NCBI GenBank assembly: GCA_030057915.1
Contig: JASGUC010000014.1
Span: 48,012 to 112,011, forward strand
Length of the DNA stretch: 64,000 bases
Reading direction: 5' to 3'
From: Pseudomonadota bacterium
Lineage (GTDB): Bacteria > Desulfobacterota > Syntrophia > Syntrophales > UBA8958
Part shown: one piece after another, positions 41,682 through 50,915 of the stretch
Layout of the letters: each line of letters starts with the position of its first letter
Numbering within the stretch: the stretch's first letter is position 1
The notes under the pieces: model-generated
What the model saw: only the letters and a program-made list of their open reading frames with translations
What the model was told of the DNA's origin: nothing
The model's database searches: none
Translations under genes and position numbers: made by a program

Positions 41682-42338
41682 TCATGGAATGTTTCCCGCC
41701 TTTTTTGCCAACAATTCGGAATTCTTGAACATCGCGGCGATTTCCCCCGCGTCCATGCCCGCCCCCCGGGCGATGAGGACGGCCGTTTCCCTCGTGACCA
41801 GATCCTGGGGTCCGTGGGTATCCGTATTCATTATCAACGGCGCCCCATGCGCCCGCGCCATCCTGACGACATGGCCGTTGGCGAGGGCGTGTCCCCGGCG
41901 GGTCGTAACCTCCAGGCATATCCCCCGGGACGCCGCTAGGGCGGCCTCCTCCTCCCCGATCAATCCCGGGTGGGCCAGGATGTCCACCTGGGCCTCCAGG
42001 GCGGCGCGGTTCGTTCCCGGCATGACCGGCTCGACGATGGTCTCTCCATGGACGACGACGATCCGGGCCCCCAGGGACCGGGCCTCCCGGGCCAGGGCGG
42101 CGATTTCCCGGGGCGGCACATGGGTCAGCTCGATGCCGCAGATTACCGTGATTCCCTGGGCGGCCCCCAAAGCCCCGGCAACCCGGGCCAGGCGGGGAAC
42201 GATAAAATCGATGTTCGAGGCGTCGCCGTGGTCCGTCAGCGCGATGGCGCGATACCCCGCCACCTTGGCCCGGCGCACCAGCTCCGCCGGAATGAGTTCG
42301 CCATCGCTGAAGATGCAATGAGTGTGGAGATCGATCAT
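41682..42338 (-). CDS. PHP-domain phosphoesterase (histidinol phosphatase-like)
   Basis: A 218-residue protein with the complete PHP metal motifs: MIDLHTHCIFSDGELIPAEL at the start, AIALTDHGDASNIDF, ICGIELTHVP, IVVVHGETIVEP, ILAHPGLI and NTDTHGPQDL. It should be a metal-dependent phosphoesterase; the substrate is unknown. ATG at 42338 gives a compact domain. A longer frame upstream (to 42644) runs through repeat DNA and was rejected. It may head the minus-strand cluster with the GT4 gene 16 bp downstream. Confidence 0.85.
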   Translation of the reverse strand: MIDLHTHCIFSDGELIPAELVRRAKVAGYRAIALTDHGDASNIDFIVPRLARVAGALGAAQGITVICGIELTHVPPREIAALAREARSLGARIVVVHGETIVEPVMPGTNRAALEAQVDILAHPGLIGEEEAALAASRGICLEVTTRRGHALANGHVVRMARAHGAPLIMNTDTHGPQDLVTRETAVLIARGAGMDAGEIAAMFKNSELLAKKAGNIP

Positions 42339-42483
42339 GTCGGATTCTCGCTTGCGTTTTGCCGCCCCTTTAACAGATTTATGACCGGCGATCAATAAAA
42401 GGTTGCTGCCCCGTCGAGGATCGACGGATACTTCCAGCACTCCCGATTGAAAAAAAACCCTTTCCGTAGTAAACGCTCGCAAG

Positions 42484-42617
42484 GAGAGACCTTTGAAAAA
42501 CGCCTTTTCCCGCGCCCTATCGTCATGCCGGCGCAAGCCCGCAGGGAGTGTTTCCAGATCGTTCTGGTCCCCGACCTTTGTCGGGGCGTAAGCACGGCGT
42601 GAATTTTCAAAGCTCTC
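42484..42617 (+). repeat. GAGACC-family repeat
   Basis: Termini GAGACCTTTGAAAAACGCC and AATTTTCAAAGCTCTC. The interior GCCCTATCGTCATGCCGGCG and TTTGTCGGGGCGTAAGCACG resembles 28653-28784. It occupies the divergent gap between the PHP and YjbQ genes, just before AGGAAAGGAGG of the latter. Confidence 0.85.
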
Positions 42618-42638
42618 AAGGAAAGGAGGGTTCGAGCG

Positions 42639-43037
42639 ATGCATGTCCTAACAGTGAAGACCTCATCCCGGTTCGAAATGATCGACATAACGGAACGGAT
42701 TAGGGAAATCGTCGCCAAGGAAAGGATCCGCGACGGGCTTTGTCTCATCTTTGTCCCCCACACGACGGCGGCGGTGACCATAAATGAAAACGCCGACCCC
42801 GATGTCCCAAAGGATATGCTCGACATCCTGGACCGCCTCGTCCCGTTGCGGGGCGGTTACCGGCACGGGGAGGGAAACGCGGCGGCGCACGCCAAGGCAT
42901 CCTTGGTCGGCCCCTCGGAAATGGCCCTCATCGACGACAACCGTCTGGTTCTGGGAACCTGGCAGGGGATCTTCTTCTGCGAATTCGACGGTCCCCGTTC
43001 GCGCAAGGTGTTTGTGAAGACGATCGCCGCCCCATGA
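42639..43037 (+). CDS. YjbQ/UPF0047 family protein
   Basis: A 132-residue protein of the YjbQ family, with the conserved FVPHTTAAVTINENADPDV block and YRHGEGNAAAHAKASLVGPS, then LGTWQGIFFCEFDGPRSRKV. Some members have weak thiamine-phosphate synthase activity, but the physiological role is not settled. A good ribosome-binding site (AAGGAGGG) precedes ATG at 42639. Single gene between repeats. Confidence 0.9.
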   Translation: MHVLTVKTSSRFEMIDITERIREIVAKERIRDGLCLIFVPHTTAAVTINENADPDVPKDMLDILDRLVPLRGGYRHGEGNAAAHAKASLVGPSEMALIDDNRLVLGTWQGIFFCEFDGPRSRKVFVKTIAAP

Positions 43038-43145
43038 GGCCGGTTTGTTCTCCTGGCACCGGACCTCCATCGTCAATCTCCCGGCCAAGGGCTCTTGGCC
43101 TTCCTCATCCCCATGAAGAAGCCGCCCCCCGACCGCCTGGACCCC

Positions 43146-43248
43146 CAGGGTAAATTTGTTCTCAATGTAAGTAGTTGATCTTGAATGAGCTACTAAAACT
43201 GAGGCACGTCCTGTTTTGAGCCACTTAGAGATAGAACAAATTTACCGT
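43146..43248 (-). mobile_element. MITE, copy B (103 bp) with exact 11-bp direct repeats
   Basis: In this orientation it reads CAGGGTAAATTTGTTCT ... AGAACAAATTTACCGT. It is the reverse complement of copy C with single-base differences. Flanks GCCTGGACCCC at 43135-43145 and GCCTGGACCCC at 43249-43259 are identical, as expected for a target-site duplication. It lies between convergent yjbQ and rsmA. Internal hairpins: AGTAG/CTACT and a GTTTT/AAAAC-based stem. Confidence 0.88.
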
Positions 43249-43312
43249 GCCTGGACCCCGCGGTCCTTGCGCGGCGGCCACGGCCGCCGTCGCCGCCTCC
43301 TATCCGGGCGCT

Positions 43313-44227
43313 TTATCCATTGGCCCCTTCCTCGCCCTGGCGGCCTTCGATCTTCCCCTCCTCTCCGGACGACGGGACGCCGCGGCGCGCCGCCAGTAGT
43401 TCGTTGCTCAGCAGGCCCAGGGTTTCCACCGGCAGCATCTCCGCCCGGATCCGTCCACTCAGGCCGCACTTCTCCAGCACCTTTTCCAGCTCCCCCCGTC
43501 CGCAGCCGAGTTCCGGGGCGGCGCGGAGGTTGTTGGCAAGCGTTTTGCGGCGCTGGGCGAAGGCCGCCTTGACCGTCCGGATAAAGTGATTTTCATCCGC
43601 CAGGTCCACCTGGGGACGGTCCCGGAAGGTCAGGGAAATGACGGAGGAGACAACCCGGGGGCGGGGATGGAAGCAGGAAGGGGAAACATCGAACAAATGC
43701 CCGATCCGGGCGTACATGGCAAGCAACACCGTCGGGATGCCGTAGGCCTTCGTCCCCGGAGCGGCCGTGAGCCGCTGGGCCAGTTCCTTTTGGATCATGA
43801 GGGTCGCGGAGACGATGAGGCGCCTCCACGCCAAGAGACGGAAGAGTATCTCCGTGGCTATCCCGTATGGTATGTTGCCGACAATCTTCTTCCTTTCCTC
43901 CCCCCGCCCCGCCGGGACAGCGGCCAGGTCGAGCTTGAGGATATCGGCCTCCAGGATGAGGACATTGTCCCGGCCCCCAAGCTCTGCTTGCAGGACGGCA
44001 ACGAGGCGGGGATCGATCTCCACGGCCAGGAGATGCCTCACCCGGGGCGCCATGAGGCGGGTAAGGATTCCATGCCCGGCGCCGATTTCCAACACCGTAT
44101 CCCGCCCCCCCAAATCCGCCGCCCCAACGATCCTCCGGGCCACATTATCGTCCGTCAGGAAGGACTGGCTGAGGCGCCGACGGGGTGGCACGGCGTGTTG
44201 TTTCAGGAGCTTGGCCGCGGGTATCAC
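43313..44227 (-). CDS. rsmA: 16S rRNA (adenine1518-N6/adenine1519-N6)-dimethyltransferase
   Basis: A 304-residue KsgA/RsmA enzyme that dimethylates two adenines near the 3' end of 16S rRNA. Motifs: LSQSFLTDDNVARRIV, TVLEIGAGHGILTRLMAPRV, VEIDPRL, GNIPYGIATEILFRLL (the N-x-P-Y catalytic motif) and FHPRPRVVSSVISL. GTG at 44227 overlaps the TGA of the upstream DUF2062 gene (GTGA) and follows GGGAGGAGG. The C-terminal ~25 residues are charged and repetitive (SGEEGKIEGRQGEEGANG), slightly longer than usual. Confidence 0.92.
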   Translation of the reverse strand: MIPAAKLLKQHAVPPRRRLSQSFLTDDNVARRIVGAADLGGRDTVLEIGAGHGILTRLMAPRVRHLLAVEIDPRLVAVLQAELGGRDNVLILEADILKLDLAAVPAGRGEERKKIVGNIPYGIATEILFRLLAWRRLIVSATLMIQKELAQRLTAAPGTKAYGIPTVLLAMYARIGHLFDVSPSCFHPRPRVVSSVISLTFRDRPQVDLADENHFIRTVKAAFAQRRKTLANNLRAAPELGCGRGELEKVLEKCGLSGRIRAEMLPVETLGLLSNELLAARRGVPSSGEEGKIEGRQGEEGANG

Positions 44228-44676
44228 GCCTCCTCCCGGCGTCTGGCCGCCAGGGCGAGGCGGCGGGCGACGAAATAGGCGGGAATGGCAAAGAACGGCG
44301 CCATTGCAATCCCTCCGGCCAGCAGGGGAACGAGGATGTGCCAGCCGAGATCCATGATCCCCGCCACGGTGAAATCCGGCCTCGCCAGGGCTTCCGTCCG
44401 GATGCCCAGGAGAAGGCGGCCCAGTTCGTATTGGCAGAAGTAGAAGGCCGGGACGGTCAAGGGATTGGAGATGAGCCAGGAGCCCAGATACCCCGCCATG
44501 ATGTTCTGTTTGAAGAGGACGCCGATGGCGACGATCAGGACGGTATGAAAGGGAATGGTGGGGGTGACGCCGATAAAGACGCCGATGGCCATCCCCATGG
44601 CGATACGTTCCGGGTCGCCCCGGAGGCTTATGAAGCGTCCATGGAAATCCCGGAGGCGCCTTTTGATCGGATTCAT
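44224..44676 (-). CDS. DUF2062 domain protein
   Basis: A 150-residue membrane protein with several hydrophobic segments and the DUF2062 features RGDPERIAMGMAIGVFIGVT, PTIPFHTVLIVAIGVLFKQN and YLGSWLISNPLTVPAFYFCQ. Family function is not established. It overlaps both the upstream tsaD gene (ATGA) and the downstream rsmA gene (GTGA), so the three are translationally coupled. Confidence 0.85.
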   Translation of the reverse strand: MNPIKRRLRDFHGRFISLRGDPERIAMGMAIGVFIGVTPTIPFHTVLIVAIGVLFKQNIMAGYLGSWLISNPLTVPAFYFCQYELGRLLLGIRTEALARPDFTVAGIMDLGWHILVPLLAGGIAMAPFFAIPAYFVARRLALAARRREEA

Positions 44677-45680
44677 AGGCGCAGCCCCAACGGCCAGCGT
44701 GAAACGGCATTCAAGTCCGGGCCGTCCCGGCGGCCCGCACTCAAAAGCCGTTCGCCGGCCACGGCGATCATGGCGGCGTTATCGGTGCAAAACACCGGGG
44801 GCGGTATGAATACATCGATTTCCCGTTCTCGTGCGTCCTGCTCAAAACGGGACCTCAGGCGGCTGTTCGCCGCCACGCCGCCGCAGACCACCACCCGTCG
44901 CACCGCCTCCCGGGCCGCCGCTTGCAAGGTCTTTTCGACGAGGACATCGACGATTGCCTCCTGAAAACCGGCGACGACATCGGGAATCTCGTCGGCGGAG
45001 AAGCCCCGTCCCCGTTTCTTCACCATGTTCAGCAGCGAGGTCTTGACCCCGCTGAAGCTGAAGTCCAGGCTGTCTCGCATGGCCCGGGGAAACGATACGG
45101 CGCGGGGATCCCCTTGTTTTGCCAGCCGGTCGATGACGACGCCGCCGGGATAGCCTATGTCCAGCAACCTTGCCGCCTTGTCGAAGGCCTCGCCGGCAGC
45201 GTCGTCGCGGGTCTGCCCCAGGGTCTGGAAGTCGTCGAAATCCCGGACCAGATAGATGTTGGTGTGTCCGCCCGAAACGACCAAGGCGACAAAGGGAAGC
45301 TCGGGAGGCGGGTCCATGAGCAGCGCCGCGGCGATATGGCCGCTGAGATGATTGACCCCCACCAGGGGCAGGCCGCGGGCGAAGGCCAGGGCCTTGGCGG
45401 TGGAAAGACCCACGAGGAGAGAGCCGATCAGCCCCGGCCCCCGGGTCACCGCGATCCCCTCGATATCGTTCAGACCCACGCCGGCCTCGGCGAGCGCCTG
45501 GAGGATTACCGGCAATATGGCCTCCGTGTGTTTACGGGAGGCTATTTCCGGCACCACGCCGCCGTATTTGCCGTGGATCCGCACTTGCGAGGCGATGACG
45601 TTGGAAAGCGCCCGTCTGCCGTCGCTGACCACGGCGGCCGCCGTTTCGTCGCAGGACGACTCGATCCCCAATACCAGCAT
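44673..45680 (-). CDS. tsaD: tRNA N6-threonylcarbamoyladenosine synthase subunit TsaD
   Basis: A 335-residue TsaD/Gcp/Kae1 protein. MLVLGIESSCDETAAAVVSD begins the ASKHA fold; SRKHTEAILPVI and VNHLSGHIAAALLMDP carry the metal-binding His residues, followed by FVALVVSGGHTNIYLV and KAARLLDIGYPGG. With TsaB, TsaC and TsaE it makes t6A37 in ANN-decoding tRNAs. The active-site set is complete. First gene of the tsaD-DUF2062-rsmA group, divergent from nadB. Confidence 0.93.
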   Translation of the reverse strand: MLVLGIESSCDETAAAVVSDGRRALSNVIASQVRIHGKYGGVVPEIASRKHTEAILPVILQALAEAGVGLNDIEGIAVTRGPGLIGSLLVGLSTAKALAFARGLPLVGVNHLSGHIAAALLMDPPPELPFVALVVSGGHTNIYLVRDFDDFQTLGQTRDDAAGEAFDKAARLLDIGYPGGVVIDRLAKQGDPRAVSFPRAMRDSLDFSFSGVKTSLLNMVKKRGRGFSADEIPDVVAGFQEAIVDVLVEKTLQAAAREAVRRVVVCGGVAANSRLRSRFEQDAREREIDVFIPPPVFCTDNAAMIAVAGERLLSAGRRDGPDLNAVSRWPLGLRL

Positions 45681-45722
45681 TTACCCTCCCCCATGAATAT
45701 CGATTGATCGCACCGATTTCCT

Positions 45723-45770
45723 TTTACAAACGCGGGAAAAATCTATATAGAAATTCCGCGAAGTTGTAAA
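45723..45770 (+). promoter_or_regulatory. nadB promoter within a long imperfect palindrome
   Basis: TTTACA (45723-45728) and TATAGA (45746-45751) are 17 bp apart. The region is also an imperfect inverted repeat: TTTACAA...CGCGGGAA on the left against TTCCGCG...TTGTAAA on the right, centred on the -10 box. This suggests a repressor site controlling nadB. No regulator gene is adjacent, so the binding protein is unknown. Confidence 0.5.
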
Positions 45771-45794
45771 TATCTTTCGAGGCGTGAACGACAA

Positions 45795-47402
45795 ATGGAG
45801 ATACAGACGGATTTCCTCGTCCTGGGCAGCGGCATCGCCGGCCTGAGTTTTGCGATCAAAGCGGCCGCACTCGGCACGGTGGCCATCGTCACCAAGAAGG
45901 AAAAATTCGAGTCCAGCACCAATTACGCTCAAGGGGGCATTGCGGCGGTTCAGGACGAAGAGGACAGTTTTGCCTCCCATATCCAGGACACCCTCGCCTG
46001 CGGCGCCGATCTCTGCCGGGAAGAAGTGGTCCGCTTTGTCGTCGAGGAGGGTCCGGCACGCATCGAGGAGCTGGTCCGCTGGGGAGTGCAATTCACCCGC
46101 CGGGAGGAAGGCGGCGTCCGCCGTTACGACCTCGGCCGGGAAGGCGGCCATTCCCGGCGGCGGGTTCTTCATGCCAAGGATCTCACGGGACGGGAGATCG
46201 AAAGGGCCCTGACCGAATATGTCAGCGGAAAGAAATCGGTGCATATCTACGAAAATTTCATCGCCATCGATCTGATCATGCGGCGGTTCCTCGCCGGCGG
46301 CGGGGATTCCGCTCCGGATCGCTGCCTTGGCGCCTATGTGCTCGATTTACAGAATGACCGCATCCATGCCTTCAGGGCCAAGTATGTCATCATCGCCACC
46401 GGCGGCTGCGGCAAGGTTTATCTGGTCACGACCAACCCCGATATCGCCACCGGCGACGGAATCGCCATGGCCTACCGGGCCGGCGCCCGGATCGCCAACA
46501 TGGAATTCATCCAGTTTCATCCCACCTGCCTCTATCACCCGGATGCGAAATCCTTTCTGATCAGCGAGGCGGTCCGGGGAGAGGGGGCCGTGCTGCGCCT
46601 TAAAAACGGAGAGACGTTCATGGAGAAGTATCATCCCATGAAGAGTCTCGCCCCCCGGGATGTGGTCGCCAAGGCCATCGACGCCGAATTGAAGAAATCG
46701 GGGGACGATTGCGTCCTTTTGGACATCACCCATCGGGACCGCGACTTCATCAGAAGACGGTTCCCAAACATCTACGAAAAATGCCTCCTCTTCGGCATCG
46801 ACATGGCGGCGGACCCCATCCCGGTGGTCCCGGCGGCGCACTACCTATGCGGCGGCGTCCAGGTCAACCACCACGGCGAAACGAGCATCGACCGTCTGTT
46901 CGCCTTCGGCGAGGTATCCTGCACCGGTCTCCACGGCGCCAACCGTCTGGCCAGCAACTCCCTCCTGGAAGCGGTCGTCTTCGCCCACCGGGCCTTCGTA
47001 AGGTTGCAGTCGGAACTCCCCCAGGCCCGGGATGAGGATATTCCCATTCCCCCCTGGGATCCCCGGGGGGCGACGGAAAGCGACGAATCCATAGTCGTCT
47101 CGCACAACTGGGACGAAATACGGCGCTGCATGTGGCACTACGTGGGGATCGTGCGATCCAACAAGCGCCTGGAAAGGGCGCATCGACGGATCGAACTGAT
47201 CTCCAGGGAGATAGACGATTATTACCGGAATTTCGTGGTGACCCGGGATCTGCTGGAACTGCGCAATATCGCCACGGTGGCGGCGATCATCATCCGCTGC
47301 GCCCGGATGCGCCAGGAAAGCCGCGGGTTGCACTACAACATCGATTTTCCCGACCGGGACGACATCCACTGGCGTCGGGACACGGTCATCGTGAAGCCAT
47401 AG
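45795..47402 (+). CDS. nadB: L-aspartate oxidase
   Basis: A 535-residue flavoprotein that oxidises aspartate to iminoaspartate, the first step of de novo NAD synthesis; anaerobes use fumarate as acceptor. FAD-binding: FLVLGSGIAGLSFAIKAAAL (residues 8-27) and STNYAQGGIAAVQD. Catalytic region: ANMEFIQFHPTCLYHPDA and EAVRGEGAVL, then GEVSCTGLHGANRLASNSLL. Full length, including the C-terminal helical domain (RLERAHRRIELI). nadA and nadC are not in the window. Confidence 0.93.
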   Translation: MEIQTDFLVLGSGIAGLSFAIKAAALGTVAIVTKKEKFESSTNYAQGGIAAVQDEEDSFASHIQDTLACGADLCREEVVRFVVEEGPARIEELVRWGVQFTRREEGGVRRYDLGREGGHSRRRVLHAKDLTGREIERALTEYVSGKKSVHIYENFIAIDLIMRRFLAGGGDSAPDRCLGAYVLDLQNDRIHAFRAKYVIIATGGCGKVYLVTTNPDIATGDGIAMAYRAGARIANMEFIQFHPTCLYHPDAKSFLISEAVRGEGAVLRLKNGETFMEKYHPMKSLAPRDVVAKAIDAELKKSGDDCVLLDITHRDRDFIRRRFPNIYEKCLLFGIDMAADPIPVVPAAHYLCGGVQVNHHGETSIDRLFAFGEVSCTGLHGANRLASNSLLEAVVFAHRAFVRLQSELPQARDEDIPIPPWDPRGATESDESIVVSHNWDEIRRCMWHYVGIVRSNKRLERAHRRIELISREIDDYYRNFVVTRDLLELRNIATVAAIIIRCARMRQESRGLHYNIDFPDRDDIHWRRDTVIVKP

Positions 47403-47505
47403 CGGCGCGACGACGCGGGGCAACCGGTCGCCTATCGTCCCCCGGCCATGCCGGGCGGCCCACCCCCGGGACGCCGGAGGGCGCCGGCGCCTCGTCTCGA
47501 GCCGA

Positions 47506-48804
47506 TCAGTCGGCGCCGAAGACCCGGCGGAAGATGTAATCCACCCGGCCCAGGAAATTCTCCTCCCGGAAGATCTCCGCCAGTTGCCTGTCATCCATGA
47601 ATGCCCGCGCTTGTTCGTCCTCCTTCAAGAGGGACAGGAAGTCCCTCCCCTCCTCCCAGGCCCGCATTGCCTGACGCTGCACGAGGGCGTAAGCGTCTTC
47701 CCTGGTCATGCCCCTGGCGATCAGTTCGAGGAGGACCATCTGGGAGTAGATGACGCCGTGGGTCATATGGATATTGGCCCGCATCCGCTCCGGATAGACC
47801 GTCAGCTTATCCACCATTCCGGTAAACCGGTCCAACATGAAATCGAGGAGGATCGTGGCGTCGGGGGCGATCACCCGCTCCACGGAAGAATGACTGATGT
47901 CCCGTTCGTGCCACAGGGGCATGTCCTCCAGCGCCGCCAGGGCGTAGGAGCGCATGAGCCTCGCCAGTCCCGAAAGGTTTTCCGACAGAACGGGGTTGCG
48001 TTTATGGGGCATGGCGGAGGACCCCTTCTGGCCGGGCGAAAAATACTCCTCCACCTCCCTTACCTCCGTCCGCTGAAGGAGCCGGATCTCCTGGGCGAAC
48101 TTGTCCAGGGAGGAGGCGATGATGGCCAGGACGGTGAAGTATTCGCCATGACGGTCCCGCTGGACGATCTGGGAAGACACGGGGGCGGGTTGGAGGCCCA
48201 GCCGGGCGCAGACATATTCCTCCACGAAGGGATCGACGAAGGAAAAGGTCCCCACGGCGCCGGAGATCTTCCCCACGCTTATGGCCTCCCGCGCTCTCGA
48301 GAGCCGTTCCCGGTTGCGCTTCATCTCCCCGTACCAGTTGGCGAGTTTGAGCCCCAGGGTAATCGGCTCGGCATGGATGCCGTGAGATCGGCCGATCATG
48401 ACGGTATCCTTGTGTTCGTAGGCCCGTCGTTTGAGGACCGCCAAAAGTTTATCCAGGTCCTCCCGGATGATGTCGGCGGCCTCCTGGAGCAGGCAGGCCA
48501 GGGAGGTATCCAGGATGTCCGACGAGGTAAGCCCCATGTGGAGGAAACGGCCGTCGGGCCCCACCTTTTCCGTCACCGACGTAAGAAAGGCGATGACGTC
48601 ATGCTTGGTGGTCTTTTCTATCTCGTCGATGCGTTTCATATCGAATCCGGCCTTCTCCTTGATCGTCTCGAGAGACGACTCCGGAACGAGCTTCAGTTCG
48701 CTCATGGCCTCACAGGCCAGTATCTCGATGGCAAGCCACTTCCGGTAGCGATGTTCGGGGCTCCAGAGCCGCGCCATCCTTGCTCGGGAATAACGGGGGA
48801 TCAT
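47506..48804 (-). CDS. purB: Adenylosuccinate lyase
   Basis: A 432-residue fumarase/aspartase-superfamily enzyme that acts twice in purine synthesis, splitting SAICAR and adenylosuccinate. Signature loop [20 protein letters not shown] lies near residue 262; other marks are [20 protein letters not shown] and [20 protein letters not shown] (catalytic His). It begins [20 protein letters not shown], the usual N-terminus. Ribosome-binding site CCAGGAGAACC precedes ATG at 48804. Confidence 0.93.
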   Translation of the reverse strand: MIPRYSRARMARLWSPEHRYRKWLAIEILACEAMSELKLVPESSLETIKEKAGFDMKRIDEIEKTTKHDVIAFLTSVTEKVGPDGRFLHMGLTSSDILDTSLACLLQEAADIIREDLDKLLAVLKRRAYEHKDTVMIGRSHGIHAEPITLGLKLANWYGEMKRNRERLSRAREAISVGKISGAVGTFSFVDPFVEEYVCARLGLQPAPVSSQIVQRDRHGEYFTVLAIIASSLDKFAQEIRLLQRTEVREVEEYFSPGQKGSSAMPHKRNPVLSENLSGLARLMRSYALAALEDMPLWHERDISHSSVERVIAPDATILLDFMLDRFTGMVDKLTVYPERMRANIHMTHGVIYSQMVLLELIARGMTREDAYALVQRQAMRAWEEGRDFLSLLKEDEQARAFMDDRQLAEIFREENFLGRVDYIFRRVFGAD

Positions 48805-48931
48805 CGTTGGTTCTCCTGGGAAATTTCTAAGGATCGTTGCGGCCTGTCTAATACAACCCCCGCCCCGTCGTCAAGCTGTTCCTTTTGTCTTGTCGGGCAA
48901 ATCGGCTCTTCCCGCAAGGCCTTGATTACAT

Positions 48932-49061
48932 GAGACCCTTGAAAAATGCCTCGTCCTACACCCTATAGCCATGACGGTGGAAGCCGGGTTCCAGTGTTTT
49001 CCAGGCGTCCTACCCCCGGTTTTTCCTGGGCGGCCGGAAGGCGTGGATTTTCAAAGGACTC
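48932..49061 (+). repeat. GAGACC-family repeat, 130 bp
   Basis: Termini GAGACCCTTGAAAAATGCC and GGATTTTCAAAGGACTC with GCCATGACGGTGGAAGCCGG inside. The rest of the 48805-49460 gap holds a degenerate second repeat type (49068-49137, similar to 34709-34780) and a TTGACA box at about 49220 without a convincing -10. No gene was recognised there. Confidence 0.8.
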
Positions 49062-49460
49062 AATGGAAGACGGGCTCAAGATGAATGGGATTTACCGGCT
49101 TCCGTATCGAGCGCGGCAGGACAGAAAGCAATCTCCGCCAGTTTTACAATGGGCTCAGGCGATTGCGAAAACGGGGAACCCGCTATCTCGGCTCATGGGA
49201 AGCAGTGCGAATTGGCCCTGTTTTGACTTGACAAATCCTCCCCCTCACAATACCGTCGGGCCATCATAAAGGGACTTCCCATGAGGGATGCGGGCATTGA
49301 CGTCCTGGGAGGGCTTGGGCCCACACCCGCATCGCCCGGGAGGCCGATGCCCATGCCCGCCGCCGGCGTCCCCGCGGGGACGCAACGAAAGCCCATGCCC
49401 GTGACGGGCGCGGCGGAGGATGAAACAAACCAGATGGCTGGAGAGGCCTTCATATAAAAG

Positions 49461-50240
49461 ATGGACGCGCTTTTTATTTTAAAAAAGATCATCGGCAATT
49501 TCTTGATGCCCCTGACGGTCATCATCGTCATTATCGTCGTGGGTCTTCCCATGCTCGGGAGGAAGAAACGTCGGCAGACGACAGGCATATTTCTCATTAT
49601 CCTCGCCACGACACTCCTGGCCGCTTTCAGCTACGGATTCATCGTCAACGCCCTGGTCACCCCCCTGGAGAGACGTTATCCGCCCCTCCTGAATCCGGAA
49701 CAACATCCCCAGGCCGGGGACATCAAATATGTGGTGGTTTTAGGAGGAGGCAGCCTACCCGAGGGGAAGATTCCCCTCTCCAACCGGCTTACCCCGGAGT
49801 CCCTGGCCCGCCTCCTGGAGGGCCTGAACGTCTATCGTCGTCTCCAGGGGACCAAACTGATCCTCTCGGGGGGGACGCTCTCTCGGGACATACCGCCGGA
49901 GTCCGACGCCCTCGCCAAGGTCGCCCTCGCCATGGGCGCCAGGGAAGAGGACCTGATCCAGGAAGCTCAATCCCTGGACACCCCCGACCAGGCCCGTCTC
50001 ATCGCCGCCTCGATCGGCAGGGCGCCTTTTGTCCTGGTGACCTCGGCGATTCACATGCCCCGATCCATGCTCCTCTTTCGCAAGCAGGGCCTCGATCCCA
50101 TCCCGGCGCCGACGGATTATCTGGCCGTGCCCCAATCCTCTCTCCATCCCGGCATTTTCTTTCCCGGCGCCGTTCACTTACGGAAGGCGGAGGCGGCCTT
50201 CCATGAATACCTGGGCCTCATCGTCGCCTACCTGAAGTGA
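49461..50240 (+). CDS. YdcF/SanA-like DUF218 membrane protein
   Basis: A 259-residue protein. Two N-terminal hydrophobic helices (NFLMPLTVIIVIIVVGLPML and TGIFLIILATTLLAAFSYGF) are followed by the DUF218 domain: VVVLGGGSLPEGKIPLSNRL, LILSGGTLSRDIPPESDALA and LVTSAIHMPRSMLLFRKQGL with IPAPTDYLA. E. coli relatives (ElyC, SanA, YdcF) affect cell-envelope precursor metabolism; the reaction is unclear. The two-helix N-terminus most resembles ElyC. No strong ribosome-binding site close to the ATG. Confidence 0.85.
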   Translation: MDALFILKKIIGNFLMPLTVIIVIIVVGLPMLGRKKRRQTTGIFLIILATTLLAAFSYGFIVNALVTPLERRYPPLLNPEQHPQAGDIKYVVVLGGGSLPEGKIPLSNRLTPESLARLLEGLNVYRRLQGTKLILSGGTLSRDIPPESDALAKVALAMGAREEDLIQEAQSLDTPDQARLIAASIGRAPFVLVTSAIHMPRSMLLFRKQGLDPIPAPTDYLAVPQSSLHPGIFFPGAVHLRKAEAAFHEYLGLIVAYLK

Positions 50241-50303
50241 ATGGGCATCCCTATCCCCAATCCCTGCCGCGCCGCCCCACCCCCTCCCCCGCGAGCCTCG
50301 AAC

Positions 50304-50774
50304 AAAACCTTTGCAAAACCCTGCTGCGTCCTCCATATGGTCCCTCCCGGAAAAGTGGGAATCCCGTATCGAGAGCTTTGAAAAACGCCGCCGCCGATCC
50401 CCCGCCGTCATTTGGGCGGAAGACCAATGCCATGTTTCCAAAAAGCGCCTTGAATTTTGCCGGGGGGCATGTTACGGAACCCGGGAAGATGGACGGAGCG
50501 TCCTTGCCCCCAGGGACGGCACGCAAAGACCTTCGAAAAACGACCGCTCTTGTCATGCCGGGCTGACCCGGCATCCAGAAGATCCTTGAAAACCCTGGAT
50601 CCCCGCTTTCGCGGGGATGACGAAAGGTAGTTGCGGGATTCCCGCTCTCTGGGGGATGACGAAAGGTAGTTGCGGGATTCCCGCTCTCTCGGCAATGACG
50701 AAAGTGGTTGCGGGGTTCCCGCTTTCTCAGGAATGACTAAAGGAGGTTTTCGTGGCGACTGTTCAAAGGTCCCA
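50304..50774 (+). repeat. Composite of GAGACC-family elements with 39-bp tandem units
   Basis: It begins with a partial element (AAAACCTTTGCAAAACCC), then GAGAGCTTTGAAAAACGCCG, then a third left end AAAGACCTTCGAAAAACGACC at about 50525. From 50597 four tandem units follow (50597, 50636, 50675, 50713; 39, 39, 38 and ~40 bp) with core GGATTCCCGCTCTC and ATGACGAAAGGTAGTTGCG. It ends GACTGTTCAAAGGTCCC. The gap to 50915 has no gene. Confidence 0.8.
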
Positions 50775-50915
50775 CTCACCGATGGCGCCGGCGGCGGAAC
50801 TATGCGGGGGGATCGGAAGCCGCCTTCGGACCGGGCGCCATGCGCCGGGTCGCCATGGGGATGGGGAAGGCCGGGCCTCCGCCGCGCCGGCCTAACCGAG
50901 CAGAGGATTGTAAAC

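Noticed and set aside
43313..44710. 465-residue fusion of rsmA with the region upstream
   Set aside because: The extra N-terminus is an out-of-frame reading of the DUF2062 gene. GTG at 44227 overlaps its stop and gives normal RsmA length.
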